Assembly: GCF_025264645.1 (NCBI RefSeq)
Contig: NZ_CP073696.1
Span: forward strand, 1,178,001-1,242,000
Length of the DNA stretch: 64,000 nucleotides
DNA from: Edaphobacter lichenicola
GTDB lineage: Bacteria; Acidobacteriota; Terriglobia; Terriglobales; Acidobacteriaceae
Direction: 5' to 3'
The position numbers were made by a program, and so were the translations under genes. Under the pieces are notes generated by a model, which saw nothing but the letters and a program-made list of their open reading frames with translations, did not search any database and was not told where the DNA came from. Below, in pieces: positions 43,682-53,400 of this stretch. Within the stretch, counting starts at the first letter, position 1. Each line of letters opens with the position of its first letter.

Positions 43682-44386
43682 TTGAGTCAGACGATTTTTG
43701 TGTTGGAAGATGACGCGGATATCTCCCGCCTGGTGCAGTACCATCTGGAGAGCGCGGGGTTTACTGTTCGTCCGTATCTAGCTATAAATCAGATACTTAG
43801 TGACGCTGAGCGGCAGCCGCCCGCACTATTTTTGTTGGATATCATGGTTCCCGGCGGCGATGGACTCGACCTTTGCCGGAGATTGCGGCAGAATGCAACG
43901 CTCAGTGTTGTGCCGATTATCTTCCTCACGGCGCGCGCAGCCGAGAACGATCGCGTGCATGGCCTCGAGATGGGTGCCGATGACTACATCACGAAGCCCT
44001 TTGCGACGCGAGAGCTGGTGGCTCGAGTTAAAGCAGTTCTGCGACGCTTCGAACGGCCGAGTTCACCCTCTGTACTGAAGTTTGAGAATGTCGAGATCGA
44101 TGCCAGCGCCATGCAGCTTCGGGTTAACGGCGAGCTGGTCACAACGACTGCGACGGAGTTTCGGCTTCTGGACTACCTCGCCCGTCATCCGGGGCGGGTT
44201 TTCAGCCGCGATCATCTTCTGGATGCTGTGTGGGGTGATGCTCGCTTCGTTACTCCGCGCTCGGTCGATGTCTACGTCCGGCGCATCCGCGAGAAGATTG
44301 AAGCCGATGCCGAAACACCGCGGTATCTTAAGACGATGCGTGGCGCAGGGTATCGTTTTGAGATCCCGAAGGCGGCGCAGGCCTAG
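43682..44386 (+). CDS. phoB: phosphate regulon response regulator PhoB
   Basis: A 234-residue OmpR-family regulator starting with TTG after GAGG at 43670-43673. The receiver has EDDADISRL, the phospho-Asp in LFLLDIMVPGGDGLD, VPIIFLTARAAENDRV and GADDYITKPFATREL. The C-terminal winged helix has TATEFRLLDYLARHPGRVFS, VTPRSVDVYVRRIREKI and YLKTMRGAGYRFEIP. The call as PhoB rather than another OmpR relative rests on context: it is followed by a PhoR-type kinase and the whole pst-phoU operon. It should activate pst transcription under phosphate limitation. Confidence 0.9.
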   Translation: MSQTIFVLEDDADISRLVQYHLESAGFTVRPYLAINQILSDAERQPPALFLLDIMVPGGDGLDLCRRLRQNATLSVVPIIFLTARAAENDRVHGLEMGADDYITKPFATRELVARVKAVLRRFERPSSPSVLKFENVEIDASAMQLRVNGELVTTTATEFRLLDYLARHPGRVFSRDHLLDAVWGDARFVTPRSVDVYVRRIREKIEADAETPRYLKTMRGAGYRFEIPKAAQA

Positions 44387-44401
44387 GCCCAGGGGACAAC
44401 C

Positions 44402-45772
44402 GTGAAACGTGGTCTCTTTCTCTCGTTTTTTATCCGCATAGCGATTGCTCTGGGGTTTGTCGCCCTGATAAGGGTGTGGTTCGCCCCGCGCGGCTGGGTG
44501 ATAGGGACGGTGCTCGTCATCGCCTGGGCCGGCATCAACGCTTATCTATTAACACTCTCGGTACGCCGGAACATCGATCTCCTCCAGACCTCAACTGCCG
44601 CGATCCCCGATCGGAGGATCGGAGCGATCGATCATTCGTATAGCGACTTCGATGGTCTGGCGCGCGCCATCTCCGAGGCTTCCGATCATGTAGGCCGAGC
44701 CCTGAACGATGCTTCGGAGAGCAGGCACGAGCTTGAGGCGATGATCGACAGTATGCAGGACGCCGTGATTGCGGTCGACCCGGCTGGTCGAATCCAGTGG
44801 ACCAATCAACGGATGCAGAAGCTGATTCCGGGCACCTCTTTCAGCAGCTCGATTCGAATCGGCCACGCTCTCGTACAGACGATTCGCGATCCTGAGATTC
44901 TGGAGTGCGTCCGTACGTCGCTTGAGTTGCGCATCATCAGCGAAGGTCGCTCCACCTCGCTTCTGCCCGGACGCATCTTCGAGGTCAATGCCTCTCCGAT
45001 GCCGGGTGGGGGCGCCGTGGCAGTGCTGCACGATATCACCCGTATCGAGCAGGTAGAACGTACCCAGCGTGACTTTGTGGCTAACGTCTCCCATGAACTT
45101 CGCACCCCGCTCACCTCGATTACCGGATATGTTGAGACCCTTCTTGACCATGAGGCGTCGTTGAGTAGAGCGGCGCGTGAATTTTTGACGATTATTCTCA
45201 AGAATGCCACCCGCATGAACCGCCTGACGGAAGATCTTCTGGTGATGGCTCGGGTTGAGTCGTCCGAACAAGAGCTGCACCCGGCGCCCATCCGTGCCGA
45301 CGTCCTCGTTCGCGACGCAGTCCTTGCTATGAGTGGCCTTGTTCAGGATGCCGAAGCTGTGCTCGAGATCGGCGATATCTCTACTGCGGAGGTCTTCGCG
45401 GATACCGACGCGATCCTTCAAGTGCTCAGCAACCTCATTGAAAATGGCATCAAGTATGGGCAGGCTCGCAACGCGACGCACTGCAGAGTGGTCGTCAGCT
45501 CGCGCGATGTGTCTGATCCGATTGAGGCGGTCGAGTTCAGCGTGCGTGACTTTGGCCCTGGAATTGCTTCGGAGCATCTCGGCAGAATCTTCGAGCGCTT
45601 TTACCGGGTCGATAAAGCTCGCTCGCGGGAGTCCGGTGGGACTGGCCTTGGACTTGCGATTGCACGGCATATGGTGCAGAGCCACGGGGGGTCGATTCGC
45701 GCTGAGAGTGAGCTGAATACGGGGAGTACTTTTATCTTTACTCTTCCAAAAGCTCAATCCATAGTCGAATAA
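44402..45772 (+). CDS. phoR: phosphate regulon sensor kinase PhoR
   Basis: A 456-residue membrane histidine kinase starting with GTG, preceded by AGGGGAC. Two closely spaced helices (IRIAIALGFVALIRVWF and VIGTVLVIAWAGINAYLL) leave almost no periplasmic domain, as in PhoR. Then come a linker, a PAS domain (MIDSMQDAVIAVDPAGRIQW), HisKA with FVANVSHELRTPLTSITGYV and HATPase_c (NLIENGIKYG, DFGPGIASEHLGRIFERFYR, GGTGLGLAIARHM). Lacking a sensing domain, it probably reads phosphate through PstSCAB and PhoU, which follow. The gap from phoB is 15 bp. Confidence 0.92.
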   Translation: MKRGLFLSFFIRIAIALGFVALIRVWFAPRGWVIGTVLVIAWAGINAYLLTLSVRRNIDLLQTSTAAIPDRRIGAIDHSYSDFDGLARAISEASDHVGRALNDASESRHELEAMIDSMQDAVIAVDPAGRIQWTNQRMQKLIPGTSFSSSIRIGHALVQTIRDPEILECVRTSLELRIISEGRSTSLLPGRIFEVNASPMPGGGAVAVLHDITRIEQVERTQRDFVANVSHELRTPLTSITGYVETLLDHEASLSRAAREFLTIILKNATRMNRLTEDLLVMARVESSEQELHPAPIRADVLVRDAVLAMSGLVQDAEAVLEIGDISTAEVFADTDAILQVLSNLIENGIKYGQARNATHCRVVVSSRDVSDPIEAVEFSVRDFGPGIASEHLGRIFERFYRVDKARSRESGGTGLGLAIARHMVQSHGGSIRAESELNTGSTFIFTLPKAQSIVE

Positions 45773-45778
45773 TGCCGT

Positions 45779-45806
45779 TTTCACTCCGATGTAACCTCCC
45801 CGTAAC
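45779..45806 (+). promoter_or_regulatory. Pho-box-like repeat upstream of pstS
   Basis: Three hexamers, TTTCAC (45779-45784), TGTAAC (45790-45795) and CGTAAC (45801-45806), are spaced by 11 bp, the spacing of PhoB half-sites. They lie about 76 bp before the pstS start and just after the phoR stop. Agreement with the E. coli box is partial, so this is a candidate for PhoB binding. Confidence 0.55.
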
Positions 45807-45881
45807 AATTTCCGCTCACACTCAATATGAGATGTATTGACTGATTGAACGATCGATGCATTCCGATCCTAGGGGGACTTA

Positions 45882-46889
45882 GTGAAATTGAAAGTTATTG
45901 CAGCAGGCGTCCTGGCGCTTGTGACAGCCGGAGCTAACGCACAGAACATCAACGGAGCCGGGGCTACCTTTCCGTACCCCATTTACTCCAAGTGGTTTAG
46001 TGAGTACAGCCAGCTGCATTCCAATGTGAAGATTAACTACCAATCCATCGGTTCCGGCGGCGGTATCCGTCAGGTCTCTGAGGGCACGGTGGATTTCGGC
46101 GCCAGTGACAGCCCCATGACCAACGAGCAGCTGGCCGCGGCGAAGATCAAGGTGATGCATATTCCGACTGTGCTGGGCGCGGTGGTTCCGGTTTACAACA
46201 TCCCGGGCATCAATAAAGACCTGAACTTCTCCGGAGACGTGATCGCTGATATTTATCTGGGCAAGATAACCAAGTGGAGCGACCCTCGGATTGCGAAAGA
46301 CAATCCCGGCGCCAATCTTCCGGATAAGGCCATTCTTCCCGTGTATCGGTCAGATGGAAGCGGGACAACCTTTATCTTTACCGACTTTCTATCCAAGGTG
46401 AGCTCGGACTGGAATAGTCGGGTTGGTAAGGGGGCCTCGATTAAGTGGCCCACCGGCATAGGTCAGAAGGGAAATGAAGGAGTCTCCGGAATGGTTCGTC
46501 AGTCTCCTTTCTCCTTCGGATACGTTGAATTGATCTATGCCGAGACCAATAAGATGAGCTTCGGTGCTGTGCGCAATGCCTCCGGTAAGTTCCTAAAGGC
46601 CTCTACGGGAGGCGTGACGGCTGCTGCCGCCGGCGCTGCCAAGACGATGCCTGCCGACTACCGCGTCTCCATCACAAACGCTCCGGGAGCGGATGCGTAC
46701 CCGATCTCCAGCTTTACGTGGCTGCTGATTCCAGTCCACTCCGCCGATCCGAACAAGGCAAAGGCACTGGCCGACTTCCTAGGATGGATGCTCGATCATG
46801 GCGAAGCCGAAGCTGCTGCCTTGACCTACGCTCCTTTGCCGAAGCAGGTGCAGGACATGGTCCGCAAGAGCATTGCAACCGTCAAGTAA
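45882..46889 (+). CDS. pstS: phosphate ABC transporter, periplasmic phosphate-binding protein
   Basis: A 335-residue protein starting with GTG after AGGGGGA, with a signal peptide (VIAAGVLALVTAGANAQ). The mature protein has the PstS landmarks INGAGATFPYPIYSKWFSEY, IGSGGGIRQVSEGTVDFGAS and DSPMTNEQL, and later PVYRSDGSGTTFIFTDFLS, which provides phosphate contacts. It delivers phosphate to PstCA. A strong hairpin separates it from pstC, which usually allows more PstS than transporter to be made. A Pho-box-like repeat lies upstream. Confidence 0.97.
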   Translation: MKLKVIAAGVLALVTAGANAQNINGAGATFPYPIYSKWFSEYSQLHSNVKINYQSIGSGGGIRQVSEGTVDFGASDSPMTNEQLAAAKIKVMHIPTVLGAVVPVYNIPGINKDLNFSGDVIADIYLGKITKWSDPRIAKDNPGANLPDKAILPVYRSDGSGTTFIFTDFLSKVSSDWNSRVGKGASIKWPTGIGQKGNEGVSGMVRQSPFSFGYVELIYAETNKMSFGAVRNASGKFLKASTGGVTAAAAGAAKTMPADYRVSITNAPGADAYPISSFTWLLIPVHSADPNKAKALADFLGWMLDHGEAEAAALTYAPLPKQVQDMVRKSIATVK

Positions 46890-46895
46890 TCCAAA

Positions 46896-46940
46896 TGCCG
46901 CACGGATTTTGTCGATTCAACTCCGTGCGGCATATTTCTT
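46896..46940 (+). terminator. hairpin between pstS and pstC
   Basis: TGCCGCACGGA (46896-46906) pairs perfectly with TCCGTGCGGCA (46922-46932) and is followed by TATTTCTT, a weak T-run. It begins just after the pstS stop. It may be a partial terminator or a 3' stabilising stem that leaves pstCAB-phoU at lower expression. Confidence 0.75.
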
Positions 46941-47014
46941 GACCTATACTCCGGTTCAAGGTTTCAGTCCCGTTACAATCGACCCGTAGAATCAAACCGT
47001 CAGGAAATGAGATT

Positions 47015-48082
47015 GTGCCTTCTACCCGTATGACTCCCGAGCGAGAATCCAGGTCTCCGTTGCCTGCACCGTCGCCCCTTCCGAGCCCTGCTTCGGTCAC
47101 GGCATCGGACGCGGTTATGGCCGCGCCGTCACCCATTCGAGACTTCCTCAACAAGCGGGGAAGCGGCCGTCTCGCCGATGACAGCTTCGCGGCTGTCATG
47201 CTTATTTGCGCGTGCAGTATCTTCGGAATCGTTATCTTCATCTTCGGCATCCTGGTTATCCACTCCAAGCTGAGTCTGGTCCAGTTTGGCTGGAAGTTCT
47301 TTACCCGGCAGGCTTGGGATCCGGTCTCGGGCGACTTCGGCGCGTTGCCGTTTATCTATGGCACGCTTGCCACCTCTCTGTTAGCTCTTTGTATGGCCGT
47401 GCCGTTGGCCCTCGGCGTAGCAGTTTTTATCACGGAGCTCTGTCCACGCCCGCTACGAGCCCCGATCTCGTTTCTCACTGAACTGCTCGCAGCCATTCCT
47501 TCGGTCGTCTACGGCCTTTGGGCGGTCTTCGTCCTTGTGCCGCTCATGCGTGATGTCATCGGCCCGTTCCTCTACAAGACACTCGGCTGGACCGGCTTCT
47601 TCGAAGGATCGAACTTTGGCGTCGGTCTCCTGACGGCGAGCATGATCCTGGCCATCATGATTTTGCCGATCATCTCGTCGCTTACTCGCGACATTATGAA
47701 TGCGGTTCCAAACAGCCAACGCGAAGCAGTTCTTGCGCTGGGAGCAACGCGTTGGGAGATGATCCGCATCGGCGTTCTACGCAACTCGCGCATTGGAATC
47801 GTGGGTGCCATTATGCTTGGTCTAGGCCGAGCGCTAGGGGAGACGATGGCGGTCACGATGGTGATCGGCAACCACCCCGACATCAGCAAGTCGCTCTTTG
47901 CGCCTGGATATACGCTGGCCAGCGTCATCGCAAACGAGTTCTCCGAAGCTACTGGCGATCTGTATCTGAGTGCTCTCATTGAGATTGGGCTGGCGCTCTT
48001 CCTGGTCACGATCGTCGTCAATGCCATTGCCCGTTTGATGGTCTGGGCAGTCACACGCAACGCTCCGGCACGGGTGAACTGA
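47015..48082 (+). CDS. pstC: phosphate ABC transporter permease PstC
   Basis: A 355-residue inner-membrane protein starting with GTG after AGGAAATG. An unusual Pro/Ser-rich N-terminal extension of about 50 residues (PLPAPSPLPSPASVTASDAV) precedes the first helix (LICACSIFGIVIFIFGILV). The permease domain has AVPLALGVAVFITELCPRPL, LLAAIPSVVYGLWAVFVLVP and the EAA-type loop REAVLALGATRWEMIRIGVL, then IMLGLGRALGETMAV. It forms the transport channel with PstA. The gap to pstA is one base. Confidence 0.96.
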   Translation: MPSTRMTPERESRSPLPAPSPLPSPASVTASDAVMAAPSPIRDFLNKRGSGRLADDSFAAVMLICACSIFGIVIFIFGILVIHSKLSLVQFGWKFFTRQAWDPVSGDFGALPFIYGTLATSLLALCMAVPLALGVAVFITELCPRPLRAPISFLTELLAAIPSVVYGLWAVFVLVPLMRDVIGPFLYKTLGWTGFFEGSNFGVGLLTASMILAIMILPIISSLTRDIMNAVPNSQREAVLALGATRWEMIRIGVLRNSRIGIVGAIMLGLGRALGETMAVTMVIGNHPDISKSLFAPGYTLASVIANEFSEATGDLYLSALIEIGLALFLVTIVVNAIARLMVWAVTRNAPARVN

Positions 48083-48083
48083 C

Positions 48084-48992
48084 ATGAGCACTCAACCTCT
48101 CAGCAATCGGCCACCTATGGACTTTCAGACTCGGTCCATGCGCATGAATACAGCCCGGCGTAATGCGACTAACTACTTCATCAGCGGACTGTCCATGCTC
48201 GCGACTATACTCGTCATTCTGCCGCTGGTCGCGATCCTCTTCTACCTCATCTACAAAGGGGCCAGCTCGCTGAACCTCGCCTTCTTTACCCACATCCCGG
48301 CACCAGTGGGGGAGACAGGCGGGGGAATGGCAAATTCGATTGTTGGTTCGGGCATCATTCTCCTCCTTGCAAGCCTGATGGGTGTTCCCATCGGTATCGC
48401 TGCGGGTGTTTATCTTGCAGAGTTTGGCCGAGGTAAAGCTCTGGCAACGGCTGTCCGCTTTACCGCCGATGTATTGAATGGCGTTCCTTCGATCGTCATG
48501 GGTATTGCGATCTACTCTTTGATCGTCATGCAGCAAAAGCATTTTTCTGCGCTCGCCGGTGGCGTCGCACTCGCGATTATGATGGTGCCGACGATCACCC
48601 GCACCACGGAAGAGATGCTGGCCACAGTCCCTCACGCGATCCGCGAAGCTGCTCTCGGCCTCGGCGTTCCCAAGTGGCGCACAGCTATTTCGGTGAGCTT
48701 GCGTACCGCCTCACCAGGAATCATTACGGGCTGCATGCTGGCGTTTGCCCGTGTCGCCGGAGAGACCGCGCCATTGTTGTTCACAGCATTCGGCAATCAG
48801 TTCTGGAGCTTTAAACTGAGCGAGCCAATCGCTGCGTTGCCGCTCCAGATTTACGTTTACGCCATCTCGCCCTATGATGAGTGGCATCGTCTGGCGTGGG
48901 CTGGTGCGCTTGTTCTTATCGTTCTAATCATGGTTTCGGTCACGCTCGTTCGGATCTTTGCCAACCGCGGCGTACTCAAGGGAGGAAGCTAG
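48084..48992 (+). CDS. pstA: phosphate ABC transporter permease PstA
   Basis: A 302-residue inner-membrane protein beginning one base after pstC. Landmarks are [20 protein letters not shown] (helix), [57 protein letters not shown], the EAA loop [20 protein letters not shown] and [20 protein letters not shown]. It partners PstC. The last codon overlaps the first base of pstB (TAGTG), with GGGAGGAAG just before, which is the ribosome site of pstB. Confidence 0.96.
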   Translation: MSTQPLSNRPPMDFQTRSMRMNTARRNATNYFISGLSMLATILVILPLVAILFYLIYKGASSLNLAFFTHIPAPVGETGGGMANSIVGSGIILLLASLMGVPIGIAAGVYLAEFGRGKALATAVRFTADVLNGVPSIVMGIAIYSLIVMQQKHFSALAGGVALAIMMVPTITRTTEEMLATVPHAIREAALGLGVPKWRTAISVSLRTASPGIITGCMLAFARVAGETAPLLFTAFGNQFWSFKLSEPIAALPLQIYVYAISPYDEWHRLAWAGALVLIVLIMVSVTLVRIFANRGVLKGGS

Positions 48993-49750
48993 TGGGAGTT
49001 GGCATTTTAGTTGAGGGTTTGAACGCGTGGTATGGGACGACGCATACGCTGCAGGATATTAATCTACATATCCCGGCTAACCATGCCACTGCGTTGATCG
49101 GTCCCTCGGGCTGCGGCAAATCCACCTTCGTTCGCTGTTTGAACCGCATGCATGAAACCAATCCCATTGCCCGTGCCACCGGCACGGTGAAGATGGGCGA
49201 TATAGACATCTACAACGATGCATCGCCGGTTGAGATTCGTCGCCGGGTCGGTATGGTATTCCAGCGCCCAAATCCTTTTCCGACGATGTCGATCTATGAC
49301 AATGTCGTGAGTGGACTGAAGCTCAACGGCTTCCGCAACCGCCGTATTCTGGACGAGACCGTCGAGCGTTCGCTGAAGCAGGCTGCGCTGTGGGAAGAGG
49401 TCAAAGATGATCTCAAAAAGAAGTCTGGGGCCTCGCTCTCTGGCGGACAACAGCAGCGGATGTGCATCGCGCGTGCACTTGCCGTAGACCCCGAGGTACT
49501 TCTCATGGACGAGCCTGCTTCCGCGCTCGATCCCGTCTCTACGTCGAAGATCGAAGACCTTATCTTCCAGTTGAAGTCTCAGTACACCATTGTTATCGTG
49601 ACGCACAACATGCAGCAGGCCGCTCGTGTCGCCGAAAACACGGGCTTCTTCCTCAATGGCAAGATGGTCGAGTTCGATTCCACGCACAAGATCTTCACCA
49701 ATCCGCGGGACAAGCGAACGGAAGACTATATCACCGGGAGGTTTGGTTGA
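48992..49750 (+). CDS. pstB: phosphate ABC transporter ATP-binding protein PstB
   Basis: A 252-residue cytoplasmic ATPase. I start at GTG 48992, which follows GGGAGGAAG and overlaps the pstA stop; the frame is open further back but lies inside pstA. Motifs are the A-loop [14 protein letters not shown], Walker [22 protein letters not shown]-loop [18 protein letters not shown], signature [20 protein letters not shown], Walker [16 protein letters not shown] and H-loop [14 protein letters not shown]. It powers the PstCA channel. Its stop overlaps the phoU start (TGATG). Confidence 0.97.
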   Translation: MGVGILVEGLNAWYGTTHTLQDINLHIPANHATALIGPSGCGKSTFVRCLNRMHETNPIARATGTVKMGDIDIYNDASPVEIRRRVGMVFQRPNPFPTMSIYDNVVSGLKLNGFRNRRILDETVERSLKQAALWEEVKDDLKKKSGASLSGGQQQRMCIARALAVDPEVLLMDEPASALDPVSTSKIEDLIFQLKSQYTIVIVTHNMQQAARVAENTGFFLNGKMVEFDSTHKIFTNPRDKRTEDYITGRFG

Positions 49751-50412
49751 TGCGCGTCAAATTTCACCAGAGCCTCGACGATCTCAAAGAGAAGCTGCTT
49801 GTCATGGCCGGCATGGCCGAACAGGCGATTCAACGTTCTATCGAGGCCTACAGCACTCGCGACCTCGCTATTTGCGAACTCGTCTTTCGCGCCGAGCCCT
49901 CCATCAACCGGCTAGAGCGCGAGATCGATCAGATGGCGCTTGATCTCCTCGCCATGGAGCAGCCCATGGCTATCGATCTCCGCTTCATCCTGTCAGTCAT
50001 CCGCATCAACGCCGATCTAGAGCGCGTTGGAGATCAAGCTGTCAATATTGCGGTTCGTGTTCGCGAGATGGGAGCGTTTGCGAACATCGATCTTCCCGTC
50101 GACATTCCCAAACTCGCCTCGCTCTCTTCGGCAATGGTTCGCAAATCCCTTCAGGCATTTATCGAAGGAGACGCAGAACTCGCTAACTCCGTTTTGCGCC
50201 TCGACGACCAGGTAGACGAGATGAACGATGCTGCATTTTATGCGCTCAGTTCACTCATCAAAGAGAAGCCCGAATTGACCCCGCAGTCATTGAACGCGCT
50301 CATCATCTCGCGCAACCTCGAGCGTGTAGGCGACCATGCCACCAATATCGCCGAAGACGTGATCTTCTGGGTGCGGGGCGCCGACGTCCGTCACAACAGC
50401 GCCATAAATTAG
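49750..50412 (+). CDS. phoU: phosphate signalling protein PhoU
   Basis: A 220-residue cytoplasmic protein of two three-helix bundles. I start at ATG 49750, overlapping the pstB stop. Landmarks are FHQSLDDLKEKLLVMAGMAE, the metal-binding region REIDQMALDLLAMEQPMAID, LRFILSVIRINADLERVGDQ and ISRNLERVGDHATNIAEDVI. It links PstB status to the PhoR kinase and restrains phosphate uptake. Its stop overlaps that of the convergent helicase-nuclease gene by four bases, so the two transcripts run into each other. Confidence 0.96.
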   Translation: MRVKFHQSLDDLKEKLLVMAGMAEQAIQRSIEAYSTRDLAICELVFRAEPSINRLEREIDQMALDLLAMEQPMAIDLRFILSVIRINADLERVGDQAVNIAVRVREMGAFANIDLPVDIPKLASLSSAMVRKSLQAFIEGDAELANSVLRLDDQVDEMNDAAFYALSSLIKEKPELTPQSLNALIISRNLERVGDHATNIAEDVIFWVRGADVRHNSAIN

Positions 50413-53400
50413 TCTGAAGCTGGTGTTGGGCTCAGCTCAGGCTGCCACCAGACTAGTCGGGGCAGAGCAGGATAATAGAGCCCGACGCGCAGCCTATCCG
50501 CCGACACACTTTCGCGCATCATTCGCCCATAAGCTTCCAGTTGGGGAGCATATTTTGTGCGCTGTTCGGCGAGAAACTCATCAACGCCGCCTCGCCCATG
50601 CGTTGATGTCTTGTAGTCGATGATCCAGAGGTAGTCATCGCCGGTCTTCTGCGGCTCAGCTCCAGCGAGGAACATCCGATCCAAGCGCACGCTGCTTCGT
50701 CTCTCGTCCCACGATATGAGTGCATACTCACTCGACGCTCCACTGTGCGGACTCAACACCCATAGACCATCCGAGTCCATGAGCGTGTTAGTCAACGCTG
50801 TCTTGACCCGGGTTGTAAGCCGTTCAACGACGGTAGGCGGCAGGCCGTCTCCCCGCAGCACAGCAGAAATTCGCGACGACCATCCGGCAACTTCGCGCAA
50901 TAGCGTCTCAGCACCGATCCCGCTGGCTAAGCGTTTTGTCAGGATCTCCATAAAAGCGTGGACAGCGTTGCCAAAGGCACGAGCTTCAAACGAGCCCTCA
51001 GGTCTGTCGAAGGGTGTGTCATTCGGTGCTGTCTCTGCATCCCCATACGACAGTCTCCGCGGGGCTGCGAATCTTGCTTCTGTGCTGAAGTTCAGCGGCA
51101 ACCGCTTCAACAATGCGGGTCGCTCGCGACTGTCATCGCTAGCTGCAAGGCTATCGATAAAGCCTTCATCTCCCTCTTCAGGAAACAAGGACATCACAAA
51201 TGTAGTCTTCCGGTCCTCGGATACGGGCGTGATGTTTGCGAAGTGCCTTTCCGCAGCCGGCCACGCTGTCGCCAGCAGACTCCCATAGGCGCGATGAACT
51301 TCACCTTTCGATGTCTGGTCTGGAGTGGCAAATAGATGTAGCTCCTCCCGCGCGCGTGTGCACGCGACGTAAAAAAGGCGCTTCCTCTCAGCTGCATTGC
51401 GTGTTTTATCGATGCCTTTCAGCCAGTCGTTTAACTCCTTGGAGCCCTCGCCTCGGCTCACAATTGGCGCCAGAACGATCGATGCCGCGCTTGCATCTGC
51501 GGAATCGATTTCGTTCCACGTCAGCAGTTTTTCGCGATTTACTTGCGGCTTTTTTTCAAGCCCGGGCACTATCACCACGTCCCACTCAAGCCCCTTTGCT
51601 CCATGGATCGTCATCAGATCCACGGCGCCCGTGGCCGGCGGTGTCTCTGCAAATAATCTGTCGAGTTGCGCTTTCAGCAGACGAAGATCCAGCAGTTCAC
51701 CCTGTTCTTCCACTTCGTCAAGCAACTGCAGATACCGTCGAACATTCGCCATCTCCGCTGGTTTCAGATAAACGTCGCCCCCCAAAGAACGCCAGGTCCT
51801 CTCCACCAATTGTGCCGTTGTCACACCAGACCGATGGTTTCGAGCCGCCTGTAGGACTGGCCAAACACGCGCTAGCCGAAAGCAACTTTCTTCACTCAAC
51901 AAGTCTCCGCGTTCGGCAATAACATCTTCGACGCAACGCTCAGCCCATACCGGATCATCCGCGCCAGCCAGCATATGAAGATCCGCTAGCCCGAGTCCAC
52001 ACCACGGAGCATGTAACACAGCAAACCATGCCACGCGATCCGCAGGATGCAACAATGCCCGCGTCAGCGCGTATAAATCCAACACCTCTTGCCTCTCTCC
52101 AAGTCCCTCGATGTCTACCGCACGATAAGGAATTGCGCCCTTGGTATCGTCTGTCAGCTCTGTCACAATAACGCTCAGCAGTTTGCGGCTCCGTACCAGC
52201 ACGGCGATCCGCCACGGCTCGCTTCGCCCTTTGGGCAATGGGCGACTGCGCCAATCCTCAACAATTGCCCTGATGTTCTCTGCCTCCAGCTTCGTTTCAC
52301 GCCGCCGTTGCTTCTTCGCTTCTTCTGGGTCGTCCGCTGCGGCGAGCAGACGTGCATGCCATACGAGATTCAGAGACTTAGTCTGCGACACCGGGCGTAC
52401 AGCCTTCGCCTCGATATATGGCACGTCTTCGGAATTTGTCACGTTCACCTCTCGGGGAAACAAAAGAGAGAAGTTTTCATTGAAGTCTTCCACGAGCCCG
52501 CGCTGAGAACGGAAGTTCGCGGTCAACTGCAGCCGACCCACTTGCAAATCACCAAACAGCTCCGTCTGCATGGTCCTCACGAACCGCTCTACCCTGGCCT
52601 GACGAAAGAGGTAGATTGATTGCTTTGGATCGCCCACCAAAAACACGGTTTGACTCTGTCCGTCCCAACCCTGTGTGAGAAGTTGAACCAGCTCATACTG
52701 GCTACTGGAGGTGTCCTGCATCTCATCCACGAGCAGATGCTGCAGCTTCATTCCCAGAGCATCGTTGTAGTCATTTACCGCGTCATCCCGGCGAAGAGCG
52801 ACCTGCGCGAGGAGCCCGGGCTCGGCAAAATCACACTGGCCCTGCTTTGCAAAGACTAACTGCAGCTCCGCAAGTGAGCGGCTCAAGACTCGAAACAACG
52901 CCTTCGCGACTATCCACTGGTTGATTGGGTACTTGATCGGCGGCAGGTTCTTCACCAACTTGATCGCGTCCAGTACGGCATCGTTACCGCGCAACTCCTC
53001 GACCAGATCTCCCAGCCTCGCAGCGTGAACTTTTTCGACTTCAAATCTCAACCAATTGCTGCGAAAACCTGCGCGCCATTTGCCATCCGTGGTTGTCATC
53101 AGATGAATCAGCGCACGCCAATGGTCAAGATCCTTGGCCGTCTCGCCCGGCGCCGTGTGCACTCCAGCACACATCGCTATCGGGGAAGGATTGCCCTTGT
53201 GCCCATCTGCATGGCCCATCTCGCCGGCAAGCGAAGAAAGTTCCTGTAGGATATCCGGCGGCACAGTCTGCGCGAGACGCGTAAGCCCCGCACACACTGC
53301 CTCTTCGAGCGCTCGCTCCAGCTTTGGCAACACCGTTCCGTCAAGGAACTTGTCATCCAACTCCTGCTTCGCCAGCGGCACCAATTCACCCCACTGATTA

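Noticed and set aside
48881..48991. Longer start for PstB
   Set aside because: It is inside pstA; the GTG at 48992 has GGGAGGAAG and begins the known N-terminus.
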